Assembly (NCBI RefSeq): GCF_022879575.1
Contig: NZ_CP084261.1
Span: 310,001 to 374,000, forward strand
Source: Caballeronia sp. SL2Y3
GTDB lineage: Bacteria; Pseudomonadota; Gammaproteobacteria; Burkholderiales; Burkholderiaceae
Direction: 5' to 3'
DNA length: 64,000 nucleotides
Below are positions 18,686-26,409 of the stretch, in pieces. Each line of letters starts with the position of its first letter. Positions within the stretch are counted from its first letter, which is position 1. The notes beneath the pieces were generated by a model. That model was not told the origin of the DNA, did not search any database, and saw nothing but the letters and a program-made list of their open reading frames with translations. A program made the translations under genes and the position numbers.

Positions 18686-18763
18686 ATGAAGAACGGGACG
18701 AAGCATGTCTTTGCGGTCTATACGAGCACTCCGATAGACCGTGCCTCTGAAGGGTCGGTGTAG
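18686..18763 (+). CDS. Possible 25-codon leader ORF before the PAAR gene
   Basis: GGGAG seven bases before the ATG at 18686 starts a 25-residue frame (MKNGTKHVFAVYTSTPIDRA to the TAG at 18761), which ends four bases before the PAAR start codon. The good ribosome binding site and tight spacing suggest translational coupling. It could equally be the chance remnant of a lost upstream gene. No homology is recognised. Confidence 0.35.
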   Translation: MKNGTKHVFAVYTSTPIDRASEGSV

Positions 18764-18767
18764 CGCG

Positions 18768-19328
18768 ATGGGTCAATATTTCTCAGCGGTCGAAGGCGAT
18801 CCGCTTTCCAGCAGTCCCGACAGCTACGTGATGTCCTCGGGTGTGAACGCATTTTTCAGCGACGACGGCAATCGCACGATGGCATTCGTGGGCGGCAACG
18901 CCTACTGCGGAAAGTGCAAGAGCGTCGGAACGATCATCGGCGGATCGGGTTGCGGTGACAACGCACGAGTGTATGACGTTCCGTCAGGCCGAAGGCAGGC
19001 CGTGGCCGGCGACTTCGTGCGATGTAAGTGCGACACGAGACCGGTCATCCTAGCCCGATACGGAACGGGCTGGGTCATCGAAGATACGTCGGCTCCATAT
19101 GCTCACGCGCAGCCTTCCGGCGCGCCGTGGTCGTCGGACAGTGGCGCCTGTAGCTATGACGAATTGATCGTGCTGGTCGATCAGGACGGCAACCCGATTT
19201 CGAACCAGCGTTTCCGGCTCAAGATGGGCGACGGCTCGACGCAGGAAGGGACAACGAATGAGGCGGGAGAGACAGTGCGTGTCCGCACTAGCATGCCGAT
19301 GGATATTGAACTTGAACTACTGGTGTGA
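18768..19328 (+). CDS. PAAR-domain type VI secretion spike protein with C-terminal extension
   Basis: 186 residues. A PAAR-type core lies at about residues 40-105: GGNAYCGKCKSVGTIIGGSG, VYDVPSGRRQAVAGDFVRCK and CDTRPVILARYG, with the glycine and cysteine pattern of the metal-capped cone that sits on VgrG. The last ~65 residues (YDELIVLVDQDGNPISNQRF, EGTTNEAGETVRVRTS) look like the beta-sandwich extension that some PAAR proteins use to bind cargo. It lies directly upstream of a candidate effector and immunity pair, so its likely job is to load that effector. No vgrG, hcp or other T6SS gene is present. Start ATG 18768. Confidence 0.78.
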   Translation: MGQYFSAVEGDPLSSSPDSYVMSSGVNAFFSDDGNRTMAFVGGNAYCGKCKSVGTIIGGSGCGDNARVYDVPSGRRQAVAGDFVRCKCDTRPVILARYGTGWVIEDTSAPYAHAQPSGAPWSSDSGACSYDELIVLVDQDGNPISNQRFRLKMGDGSTQEGTTNEAGETVRVRTSMPMDIELELLV

Positions 19329-19330
19329 AG

Positions 19331-20119
19331 ATGGCTGATTCATATGCTGAGTATGTGCGGAACCGCAGGGCGGTGACGAATGACAATCGAGGCAGTACTC
19401 ATACTTCGATCGTCGAAACGCGTTATACCCGGGCACCGTTCCGAAGTCGTTGGCTACAGGTCTTACGGGAGCAGACAGGAAAACAGGTCGCCATTTGTGA
19501 ATACACAACTGTCACGATGATCAAGTCGACGGGGGGCCGAACGTATTTTCGGATCGCAGATGGCAACAGCGATTACGTAGGAGAGACGGTAAGTCTCAGG
19601 AACGAGAACGTTGAGCGTTGCTTGTCCAAACGGTCTCCAGAGATGGTTACTGAGACGCTTCGAGTGCAGTACGGTAAGCGTTCGTTTGCGATTTCGGCGC
19701 CGAGGAACAACCAATCACTCGATCAGCAATGGGCAGAAATCACTCTGCCGGGGGCGCATATGAAAGTCACCTTAACGCTGAATTCGCTATGGAACGGGCA
19801 ATGGACACCTATACCTGCTGGAACTCATCGCATCATGGCACCTGACGCGCCACATGATGCGTCGTACACCAATTTCTATGCGGAGTACGCGAATAAGAAT
19901 GGATTAGGGGAAGTAGTGGGAGACCAGGTATGGTTTCCTATCGAATTGGAGGGTTCTCGCGGTAATTCGAGCCGGTACGTTCATATCGGGAACCTTTCCG
20001 AGGGTTGCTTAACGGTTTATGCGCTCGACCGATGGAATGAAGTTTACAACTTCCTAATCTCTCACCGTTTGCCGAATGAACAAGGAAAGTACGTGGCTAT
20101 GCTTGAGGTAACGAAGTGA
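19331..20119 (+). CDS. Candidate T6SS effector with L,D-transpeptidase-like catalytic motif
   Basis: 262 residues, no signal peptide. The C-terminal half carries PIPAGTHRIMAPDAPHD and then RYVHIGNLSEGCLTVYALDR, where His218, Ser223, Gly225 and Cys226 give H-x4-S-x-G-C-x-T, close to the active-site signature of YkuD-type L,D-transpeptidases. Tlde1-type T6SS toxins use this chemistry to alter peptidoglycan peptides in the target periplasm. The N-terminal ~120 residues are unrecognised and may be the PAAR-binding part. It begins two bases after the PAAR stop and overlaps the next gene by four bases (GTGA), the usual arrangement for a toxin and its immunity gene. Codon use is much less G+C-rich than in flanking genes, suggesting horizontal gain. 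The effector role is inferred. Confidence 0.6.
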   Translation: MADSYAEYVRNRRAVTNDNRGSTHTSIVETRYTRAPFRSRWLQVLREQTGKQVAICEYTTVTMIKSTGGRTYFRIADGNSDYVGETVSLRNENVERCLSKRSPEMVTETLRVQYGKRSFAISAPRNNQSLDQQWAEITLPGAHMKVTLTLNSLWNGQWTPIPAGTHRIMAPDAPHDASYTNFYAEYANKNGLGEVVGDQVWFPIELEGSRGNSSRYVHIGNLSEGCLTVYALDRWNEVYNFLISHRLPNEQGKYVAMLEVTK

Positions 20120-20556
20120 AGTGGCTGCTAGCTTGTCTGTCGGCTCTTATACTAAGCAGCGCATGTGCGGGCGGAACATTGAAAGCGGCGGCACGACCCG
20201 AGCCACCATTGCGGTGCGACGATTTTCTCAAGTCTCTTGGATTAGAACGCCCAGACGTGAAGTTCGTCGCATGTAGGCCCGGAGAATTCGGCGGCGTAAG
20301 CAACCTGAAGGCGCAATATCGGGTGCAGGGAAAAGATGTTCTGAACGTCGAAGATTGGCTCGTCCGACTGGCGCACGTTAGCCGACTCAAGCGTGCTTGC
20401 TGCGTTTGGGAAACAAGCATCGGTAATTTCACGGGTCGAGATGGTGCCGACTACTATGTTTCTATGGGAACCGAGGCAACGATCATTTCCCGGCGCGATC
20501 TCTCTAGAGTTCCCTTCTTCGAACTGAACGTAACGCACTATCTTCACAGTCCCTAA
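20116..20556 (+). CDS. Candidate periplasmic immunity protein for the adjacent effector
   Basis: 146 residues. The N-terminus is a signal peptide (KWLLACLSALILSSACAGG), possibly a lipoprotein with the Cys of SSAC, so the protein acts in the periplasm, where an L,D-transpeptidase-like toxin would work. The mature part (LRCDDFLKSLGLERPDVKFV, AQYRVQGKDVLNVEDWLVRL) has no domain I recognise. The GTG start overlaps the effector stop. A degraded second copy of its central motif lies about 100 bp downstream, a pattern common for immunity genes. Confidence 0.55.
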   Translation: MKWLLACLSALILSSACAGGTLKAAARPEPPLRCDDFLKSLGLERPDVKFVACRPGEFGGVSNLKAQYRVQGKDVLNVEDWLVRLAHVSRLKRACCVWETSIGNFTGRDGADYYVSMGTEATIISRRDLSRVPFFELNVTHYLHSP

Positions 20557-21063
20557 GGACTGGAGCCAAGCGAAGGAGATGCGTCGGCGGGCATGAAGTC
20601 GCACGACAGGATAAATGGTAATCAGCAGGCGGACGCGGCAAACTCGGCGTTCCTTTTTGTGTCGCGTGTATTTGGGCGCATCACATTGCAAGCCGATGAT
20701 GATGCAGGCGCCGCGAGATACGGGTTTCAAAGCAAGGTATCGTGTCAAAGGAAAGGACTTCGTCGAATCCGAAGAGTGGCTGAATGCTTGGCCTACGGAA
20801 AGCGTCTCGGCTTTGTGTGGCTTTGCCGAAATAGAGGGGGCTGCAGCTAGCGATCGCCATATGATTGATCGTCGTTCTGGTTTGCAAAACTGCCGTTCGC
20901 TACTCCCCGCGTCCGGAACAGACCTTGCTGTGCCATTTGCGACGAACGGAACATTACGGCCGAGCCGGTTTCATCGCAGCCACCGGCTTTTTTTGATGGG
21001 CTTGTTCCCCGAAACAGTCGGTCGTGTAAGCCGTCCGTAGTCGAGACTCAAGCGGATCATTCA
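20557..21063. other. Gene-poor stretch right of the immunity gene
   Basis: 507 bp containing the immunity-gene remnant at 20660-20848 and otherwise no recognisable feature. Composition is still AT-richer than the flanks and returns to high G+C at the YkuD gene. No attachment site or transposase fragment was found. Confidence 0.45.
20660..20848 (+). pseudogene. Remnant of a second immunity-protein gene
   Basis: In one frame this reads CRVYLGASHCKPMMM, then TGFKARYRVKGKDFVESEEW and LNAWPTE. The middle aligns with LKAQYRVQGKDVLNVEDW of the intact immunity protein: RYRVKGKDF against QYRVQGKDV, and E-x-E-E-W-L against N-V-E-D-W-L. No signal peptide or full-length frame surrounds it, and homology fades within about 20 codons of AEIEG. 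It is best read as a decayed paralog left by duplication or by replacement of an earlier effector-immunity pair. Confidence 0.5.
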
Positions 21064-22275
21064 ATGCAGGACGAAGAAAACAACGAGACGCCAATGGGCG
21101 CACGAATCACCGGGGTCGCGGCGTTGGCCGCACTGTTCGCCTGCATGCCGCAAGCTAGCGGAGAACCGGCGTCGTCGGCGACGGTCGTGCAGGGGCGCGT
21201 CGCGCCTGCGCCCGTACCGCCCGCGCCGCCTCTTCTGCGCAGCGCGAGCGCACCGCAGCCGGCGAGCGCGCCGCCCCGCGCGTTGCCTGCGATGCCAGTG
21301 CCAGTGACACCGCAAGAAGCGTCGGCGGCGTTAGCAGCATCGGGTGCATCTGCGGCAAGCGAAGCATCACCAGCGAGCGAAGCATCCGCAGCCTCTGCGG
21401 CATCAGCCGCCGAAGCCGCCTCCGCCGCATCCGAAGCCGCCGCGCCCGAGGTTCCGCTACCGCCCGAGCCGCCCGAGCCGAACGTCGCGCAGCGCACCGG
21501 CCTGCCCGCGACGGGCGCCTACGCAATGCGTCAGACGTTCGCGAAAGAAGTCGATCGCCGCCTGAACGTGCCGCTCGCCGCACAGCAGACCTATGGCCGC
21601 CTCCTGCAGCACACGCTCGACGAACACGGCCACGGCGATCTCGCGAACGAATTCGTCGTGCTCGTCGATCGCAGCGAGAACGTGCAGGCGCTCTTCGTCT
21701 ACTTTCGCGCGAAGCCGGGCGATGCCTGGTCGATGATCGGGGCATCGCCGGTATCGACCGGACGGCCCGGCACATACGACCACTTCCTGACGCCGCTCGG
21801 CGTATTCCAGCACGTGCCGGGCAACATGGACTTTCGCGCGGAGGGCACGGAAAACGAATTCAAAATTCGCGGCTACGGGGCGCGCGACATGCGCATCTAC
21901 GACTTCGGCTGGGCCGATGGCGAACGCGGCTGGGGCAAAGGCGGCGTCTCGCCGATGCGCTTCCAGATGCACGCCACCGATCCCGACAAGCTCGAGCCGC
22001 TTCTTGGCATGCGGCATTCAAAAGGCTGCGTGCGCATTCCGTCGACGCTCAATACGTTCTTCGATCACCACGGCATCCTCGATGCGCAGTACGAAGCGCG
22101 CGCGGCCGAAGGGGAATCAATGTGGGTGCTGAAGCCCACGCGGCAGACGACGCCGTGGGCGGGACATTACCTCGTCGTCGTGGATAGCGGCGTGAAGGCG
22201 CGGCCCGCGTGGTCGCCCGGACCCGGCAAGGCAGCGCGGGCGCGCACGCCCGTGGGCGCGAATTCCGTCGACTGA
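21064..22275 (+). CDS. YkuD-family L,D-transpeptidase with Ala/Ser/Pro-rich linker
   Basis: 403 residues from the ATG at 21064; an ATG at 21094 would place the signal peptide (ARITGVAALAALFACMPQAS) right at the N-terminus and may be the true start. Residues ~60-140 are a low-complexity Ala/Ser/Glu/Pro linker. The catalytic domain contains PMRFQMHATDPDKLEPLL and MRHSKGCVRIPSTLN, the H-x(n)-H-S-x-G-C-x-R motif with nucleophile Cys322. Such enzymes make 3-3 crosslinks in peptidoglycan or attach proteins to it. Unlike the effector candidate upstream, this gene has normal high-G+C composition and its own signal peptide, so it looks like a resident enzyme. Confidence 0.85.
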   Translation: MQDEENNETPMGARITGVAALAALFACMPQASGEPASSATVVQGRVAPAPVPPAPPLLRSASAPQPASAPPRALPAMPVPVTPQEASAALAASGASAASEASPASEASAASAASAAEAASAASEAAAPEVPLPPEPPEPNVAQRTGLPATGAYAMRQTFAKEVDRRLNVPLAAQQTYGRLLQHTLDEHGHGDLANEFVVLVDRSENVQALFVYFRAKPGDAWSMIGASPVSTGRPGTYDHFLTPLGVFQHVPGNMDFRAEGTENEFKIRGYGARDMRIYDFGWADGERGWGKGGVSPMRFQMHATDPDKLEPLLGMRHSKGCVRIPSTLNTFFDHHGILDAQYEARAAEGESMWVLKPTRQTTPWAGHYLVVVDSGVKARPAWSPGPGKAARARTPVGANSVD

Positions 22276-22287
22276 ACGCGGCGAACG

Positions 22288-23169
22288 CTACTTCGACCGC
22301 GCGAGCACCACGCCCGCCAACGCCACGGCGAACCCCGCCAATTGCAGCGCGCCGAGCGTCTCGCCGAACGCGAGGTAGCTCATCAGCGCGGCGAGCGGCG
22401 GCGCGAGAAAGAGCAGGGCCGTCGCGCGCGACGCATCGCCGCGCCGGACCATCCATACGAGCAGCGTCGTCGCAACGCCCGAGAGCATCAGCACGCCCCA
22501 CGCGATGCACGCCCACGTCGTCATCGTCGGAATGAAGCGGTGTTCGCCGAGCGACAGAGCGAGCACCGCCGCGACGATGGTCGCGCCCGCGTTCTGCAAG
22601 GCGCTCGCGCTGCGGATATCGGCGCTCGCGAGCGATGTCTTCTGATACAGCGTGCCCGCGGTGATCGCGAAAACGGAAACCACCGCGATCGTCACGACGA
22701 GCCATTGCGGCGCGGCGTTCGCGCTATGCGCCGCTGGCGCGCCGCTTTGCGCGAGCTTCGGCGCGAGAACGAGCGCGACGCCCGCGAGACCCACGAGCAG
22801 CCCGCTCCACGATCGCGCCGAAAGCCGCTCGCCGAATACACGCGCCGCGATGGCGGCCGTCAGAAGCGGCTGAAGCGCGCCCAGCAGCGCCATGACGCCG
22901 ACGCCCAGACCTTGCGCCACCGCCCAGTAGCCCGCGCCCAGATACACGCCTTGCAGCAGCGCGCCCGCGAACAGATGCCGCGCGGCATCGCGTGCATTCG
23001 GCCATGCCACGCGGGCAGCGAGCGCCAGCACGACGAACAGCAGCGTCGTGCCGCTAAAGCGCGCGAGCAGATACAGATTCGGATCGACGTAGGGCGTGAT
23101 CGCCCGCGCGACGATAAAGCCCGTCGACCAGAGAAACACGAATACGGGCGCAATGAGCAAGGAGAGCAT
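22288..23169 (-). CDS. EamA/DMT-family transporter
   Basis: 293 residues with about ten hydrophobic segments in two EamA repeats: FLWSTGFIVARAITPYVDP in the first and LYQKTSLASADIRSASALQN opening the second, ending in SYLAFGETLGALQLAGFAV. These inner-membrane proteins usually export metabolites or amino acids; the substrate is not predictable. Convergent with the YkuD gene and divergent from phnS. The start at 23169 has no obvious ribosome binding site, and the frame stays open upstream through a 13-bp tandem repeat, so the true start could lie up to 40 codons earlier. Confidence 0.82.
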   Translation of the reverse strand: MLSLLIAPVFVFLWSTGFIVARAITPYVDPNLYLLARFSGTTLLFVVLALAARVAWPNARDAARHLFAGALLQGVYLGAGYWAVAQGLGVGVMALLGALQPLLTAAIAARVFGERLSARSWSGLLVGLAGVALVLAPKLAQSGAPAAHSANAAPQWLVVTIAVVSVFAITAGTLYQKTSLASADIRSASALQNAGATIVAAVLALSLGEHRFIPTMTTWACIAWGVLMLSGVATTLLVWMVRRGDASRATALLFLAPPLAALMSYLAFGETLGALQLAGFAVALAGVVLARSK

Positions 23170-23180
23170 GAGCGAGTGTG

Positions 23181-23210
23181 GCAGACCAAAAAGGCAGACC
23201 AAAAAGGCAG
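23181..23210. repeat. 13-bp direct tandem repeat
   Basis: GCAGACCAAAAAG occurs twice head-to-tail (23181-23193, 23194-23206) followed by GCAG, 12 bp upstream of the chosen EamA start. Slippage here would alter the spacing between promoter and start, or, if the upstream start is used, add or remove residues and shift the frame. Confidence 0.7.
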
Positions 23211-23357
23211 CAGTATCGACGTATTTGCGCGTGCCGTCTTGTTCAACCGTGCACAGCCGAAGGCGCACATGACAGCGCCGCGCAGTCACGCCGATGTCAC
23301 AGAGCTCTGCAATGCTTCGCCACTACCGTCCTCTGTCATCCAGCCACGAGACCCTAC

Positions 23358-24446
23358 ATGACCCGCGATTCATCCTTCGCGCGCCGGCTGCTGTCCGGCG
23401 CGTGCGCATCGATTGCACTGGCTGCACTGGCTTCATTCGCGGCGACGCCCGCGCTCGCCGCCGACGCGCTCGTGCTATACACCGCCGACGGCCTCGAAAA
23501 TCTCTATAAGGACGTGCTGCCCGCCTTCGAGAAGAAAGAAGGCGTGAAGGTGAATATCGTGACGGCGGGCAGCGGCGAAGTGGTGAACCGCGCGACCGTC
23601 GAGAAGGACTCGCCGAAGGCCGATGTCATCGTCACGCTGCCGCCGTTCATCCAGCAGGCCGCGCAAAGCGGGCTTCTGCAGAACTATCAGAGCGTGAACT
23701 ACAAGAACGTGCCGGCCATCGCCAAGGCGCCGGATGGCGCGTGGGCCACGTTCGTGAACAACTACTTCTCTTTCGCGATCAATCCGGAAGTCACGAAGAC
23801 CGCGCCGAAGACGTTCGCGGACCTTCTGCATCCGAGCTACGCGGGCAAGGTGGCGTATTCGAATCCGGCGACCGCCGGCGACGGCATGGCGGTCATCATC
23901 CTGACGTCCGCGCTGATGGGCGAGGACAAGGCATTCGACTACCTGAAGTCGCTCGAACAAAGCGCCAAGTTCCACACGAAGGGCACGGGCTATCTCGACG
24001 TGCTGCTTTCGCGTAACGAAATCGCGTTCGCGAACGGCGACCTGCAAATGGATCTCGACGACGCCGCGAACGGCGGTTTGTCGATCAAGCCGCTGTTCCT
24101 CTCGCACGCCGCGGGCGAAGCGCCGACCACGTTCCAGCTTCCGTACGCCATCGGTCTCATCAAGGGCGGGCCGAATCAGGCGGAAGGCAAGAAGCTGATC
24201 GACTACCTGATGTCGGCCGACGTGCAGGCGAAAGTGCCGGACATCTACGGCATCCCGGCGCGCACCGACGTGCCGCTCGCGGGCAAGAACGGCGACACGG
24301 TCAAGCAGGCCATTTCCGGCGTCAGGCTGATTCCGGTGGACTGGAACCAAGTGATGCAGAAGAAGGCCGGCTGGACCGACCGATGGAAGAACGAAGTCAT
24401 CGGCAATTCGGGCAAGCAGACAGAAGTCGTGAAGCCCAAGTCGTGA
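23358..24446 (+). CDS. phnS: 2-aminoethylphosphonate ABC transporter, periplasmic binding protein
   Basis: 362 residues. A Sec signal (RLLSGACASIALAALASFAA to ALA-AD) precedes an extracellular solute-binding fold. ALVLYTADGLENLY, VTAGSGEVVNRATVEKD and ADVIVTLPPFIQQAAQSGLL match the PhnS family. A position-typical SNPATAGDG ligand-site segment is also present. It captures 2-aminoethylphosphonate in the periplasm for import as a phosphorus, nitrogen and carbon source. First gene of a four-gene operon with phnT, phnU and phnV; its stop overlaps the phnT start. No phosphonate-degrading enzyme (phnW, phnX) is near. Confidence 0.82.
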   Translation: MTRDSSFARRLLSGACASIALAALASFAATPALAADALVLYTADGLENLYKDVLPAFEKKEGVKVNIVTAGSGEVVNRATVEKDSPKADVIVTLPPFIQQAAQSGLLQNYQSVNYKNVPAIAKAPDGAWATFVNNYFSFAINPEVTKTAPKTFADLLHPSYAGKVAYSNPATAGDGMAVIILTSALMGEDKAFDYLKSLEQSAKFHTKGTGYLDVLLSRNEIAFANGDLQMDLDDAANGGLSIKPLFLSHAAGEAPTTFQLPYAIGLIKGGPNQAEGKKLIDYLMSADVQAKVPDIYGIPARTDVPLAGKNGDTVKQAISGVRLIPVDWNQVMQKKAGWTDRWKNEVIGNSGKQTEVVKPKS

Positions 24447-25519
24447 GCACGCTTGCACTGTCGCCGGCCGCGCGCGAGGAACGCTCGCTCGCCGCGACGT
24501 CCGGCGTGCGCATCGAGCGTCTGACCGTGCGCTTCGGCGCGCGCACGGTGCTCGACGATCTCACTCTCGATATCGAGCGCGGCGAGTTCCTGACCGTGCT
24601 TGGCCGAAGCGGCTGCGGCAAGACCACGCTTTTGCGCTTTATCGCGGGATTCGTCAACGCGGACGCGCTCGCGGGCACGCTCAGCATCGCCGGGCGCGAT
24701 TTGACGCACGTGGCGGCGCATCGCCGCAACCTGGGCCTGCTGTTTCAGAACTACGCGCTCTTTCCGCATCTGTCCGTGTTCGATAACGTCGCCTTCGGGT
24801 TGCGCGCGCGCAAGCTGAAAGCGGCGGAAATCGCGCGCCGCGTCGCCGATGCGCTCAAGCTCGTGCAGCTCGCCGATGCCGGCCACGTGATGCCCGCGCA
24901 GCTTTCCGGCGGCATGCAGCAGCGCGTGGCGCTGGCGCGCGCGCTCGTCATCGAGCCGGACGTGCTCTTGCTCGACGAACCGCTCTCCGCGCTCGACGCG
25001 AACCTGCGCGCGTCCGTGCGCAGCGAACTCAAGGCGCTGCACGAGCGTCTGCCGAACCTGACCATCGTCTGCGTGACGCACGATCAGGACGACGCCCTCG
25101 TGCTGTCCGATCGCACGCTTCTGATGCGCGATGGCCGCATCGCGCAACTCGGCTCGCCGCGCGAGCTTTACGATGCGCCCAACGACGGCTTCGTGGCGCG
25201 CTATCTCGGCGCGGCGAATCTGCTGCCGCCGCGCGTGGTGTATCCGGTCGGCGATGCGCGTCACGACGAGCGCGAGCGTCTTGCGTGCATCCGTCCCGAG
25301 CGTTTCGCGATTGCGCCGCTCGGCGAAGGCGCGCTGCACGGCACGATTGCATCGGTGGACTGGTACGGCGCGGCGCTGTCGATTGCCGTCGCGCTCGATG
25401 CGCTGCCCGGCGAGCCCGTGCTCGTCACGATGCAGCGCGGCCACGCCCGCATGCCCGAAAAAGGCGCGCGCGTTTCTCTTCGATTCGAGGCTGACGATGT
25501 CGTCCTTGTTCGTCCCTGA
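24443..25519 (+). CDS. phnT: 2-aminoethylphosphonate ABC transporter, ATPase
   Basis: 358 residues. Walker A is LGRSGCGKTTLL, Q-loop FQNYALFPH, ABC signature QLSGGMQQRVALARAL, Walker B DVLLLDEPLSALD, and H-loop CVTHDQDDAL. A C-terminal TOBE-like domain (IRPERFAIAPLGEGAL) follows, as in MalK/PotA-type importers. It powers uptake with the permeases encoded next. The GTG at 24443 overlaps the phnS stop (GTGA); a longer frame back to 24383 is inside phnS and was rejected. Confidence 0.85.
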   Translation: MSTLALSPAAREERSLAATSGVRIERLTVRFGARTVLDDLTLDIERGEFLTVLGRSGCGKTTLLRFIAGFVNADALAGTLSIAGRDLTHVAAHRRNLGLLFQNYALFPHLSVFDNVAFGLRARKLKAAEIARRVADALKLVQLADAGHVMPAQLSGGMQQRVALARALVIEPDVLLLDEPLSALDANLRASVRSELKALHERLPNLTIVCVTHDQDDALVLSDRTLLMRDGRIAQLGSPRELYDAPNDGFVARYLGAANLLPPRVVYPVGDARHDERERLACIRPERFAIAPLGEGALHGTIASVDWYGAALSIAVALDALPGEPVLVTMQRGHARMPEKGARVSLRFEADDVVLVRP

Positions 25520-26408
25520 CAGCGTCGCGCAAACGCCAGCGAACGAGAGCGGCTTCGCCGCGCATCGGGCGGCGGCGCGGCGTCGAGAAAAGCGCGCGCA
25601 GTGGCAGTTGCTTTTCATCCTTGTGTTCGTGCTCGGGCCGCTCGTCGTGTATCCGCTCGCGCGCCTCGTGTGGCTGAGTGCAACGGGTCCGCACGGCCTC
25701 ACGTTCGATGCGTACACCGCGTTCTTCGGCAACCCGGAGACGCGCGGCGTGATCGGCACGACCTTCGGCGTGCTCTTCGCGAGCGCGACGATTGCCTCGC
25801 TGCTCGGCGTCGCGCTGGCTTCGATGCTGTTCTTCCGGCCGTTTCCCGGCGCGAAGCTGCTCACGCGCTTTCTCGAACTCTTCGTCGCGTTTCCGTCGTT
25901 TCTCGTCGCGTTCACGCTGATTTTTCTGTACGGATCGCAGGGCGCGGTGAGCATCGGATTGCAGCGCATGTTGTCGCTGGAAGCGCCGCCGCTCGATTTC
26001 CTATTCGGCATCGGCGGCGTGATTCTGGCGGAAGTGGTGTTCTATGCGCCGTTCGTCGTGCGTCCGACGCTTGCTTCCTACGCCACGCTCGACATGCGTC
26101 TCGTCGAAGCCGCGAAAAGCCTGGGCGCGGATGGCTGGATGGTCGCGACGAAAGTGGTGCTGCCGATCGCGTGGCCGGGCATCGCGGCGGGGACCATTCT
26201 GTGCTTCCTGCTGACGTTGAACGAATTCGGCATTTTGCTCGTGCTCGGCAGCGCGCATCTGATTACCTTGCCCATCGCGATCTACAGCGCCGCTACCGTC
26301 GATCTCGACCTGCGCGCGGCGGCGGCGGGCTCGGTCGTCATGCTGCTGATGTCGCTGTCGCTTTACGCGCTGTACCGCCGCGTCGATGCGCGCACGAAGG
26401 GGCATTGA
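25497..26408 (+). CDS. phnU: 2-aminoethylphosphonate ABC transporter, permease
   Basis: 303 residues with about six membrane helices after a charged N-terminus. The ABC permease EAA loop is LVEAAKSLGADGWMVATKVV followed by LPIAWPGI. It overlaps the phnT end by 23 bp and has GAGG before the ATG at 25497. It pairs with phnV as the membrane channel of the importer. Confidence 0.82.
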   Translation: MSSLFVPDSVAQTPANESGFAAHRAAARRREKRAQWQLLFILVFVLGPLVVYPLARLVWLSATGPHGLTFDAYTAFFGNPETRGVIGTTFGVLFASATIASLLGVALASMLFFRPFPGAKLLTRFLELFVAFPSFLVAFTLIFLYGSQGAVSIGLQRMLSLEAPPLDFLFGIGGVILAEVVFYAPFVVRPTLASYATLDMRLVEAAKSLGADGWMVATKVVLPIAWPGIAAGTILCFLLTLNEFGILLVLGSAHLITLPIAIYSAATVDLDLRAAAAGSVVMLLMSLSLYALYRRVDARTKGH

Positions 26409-26409
26409 C

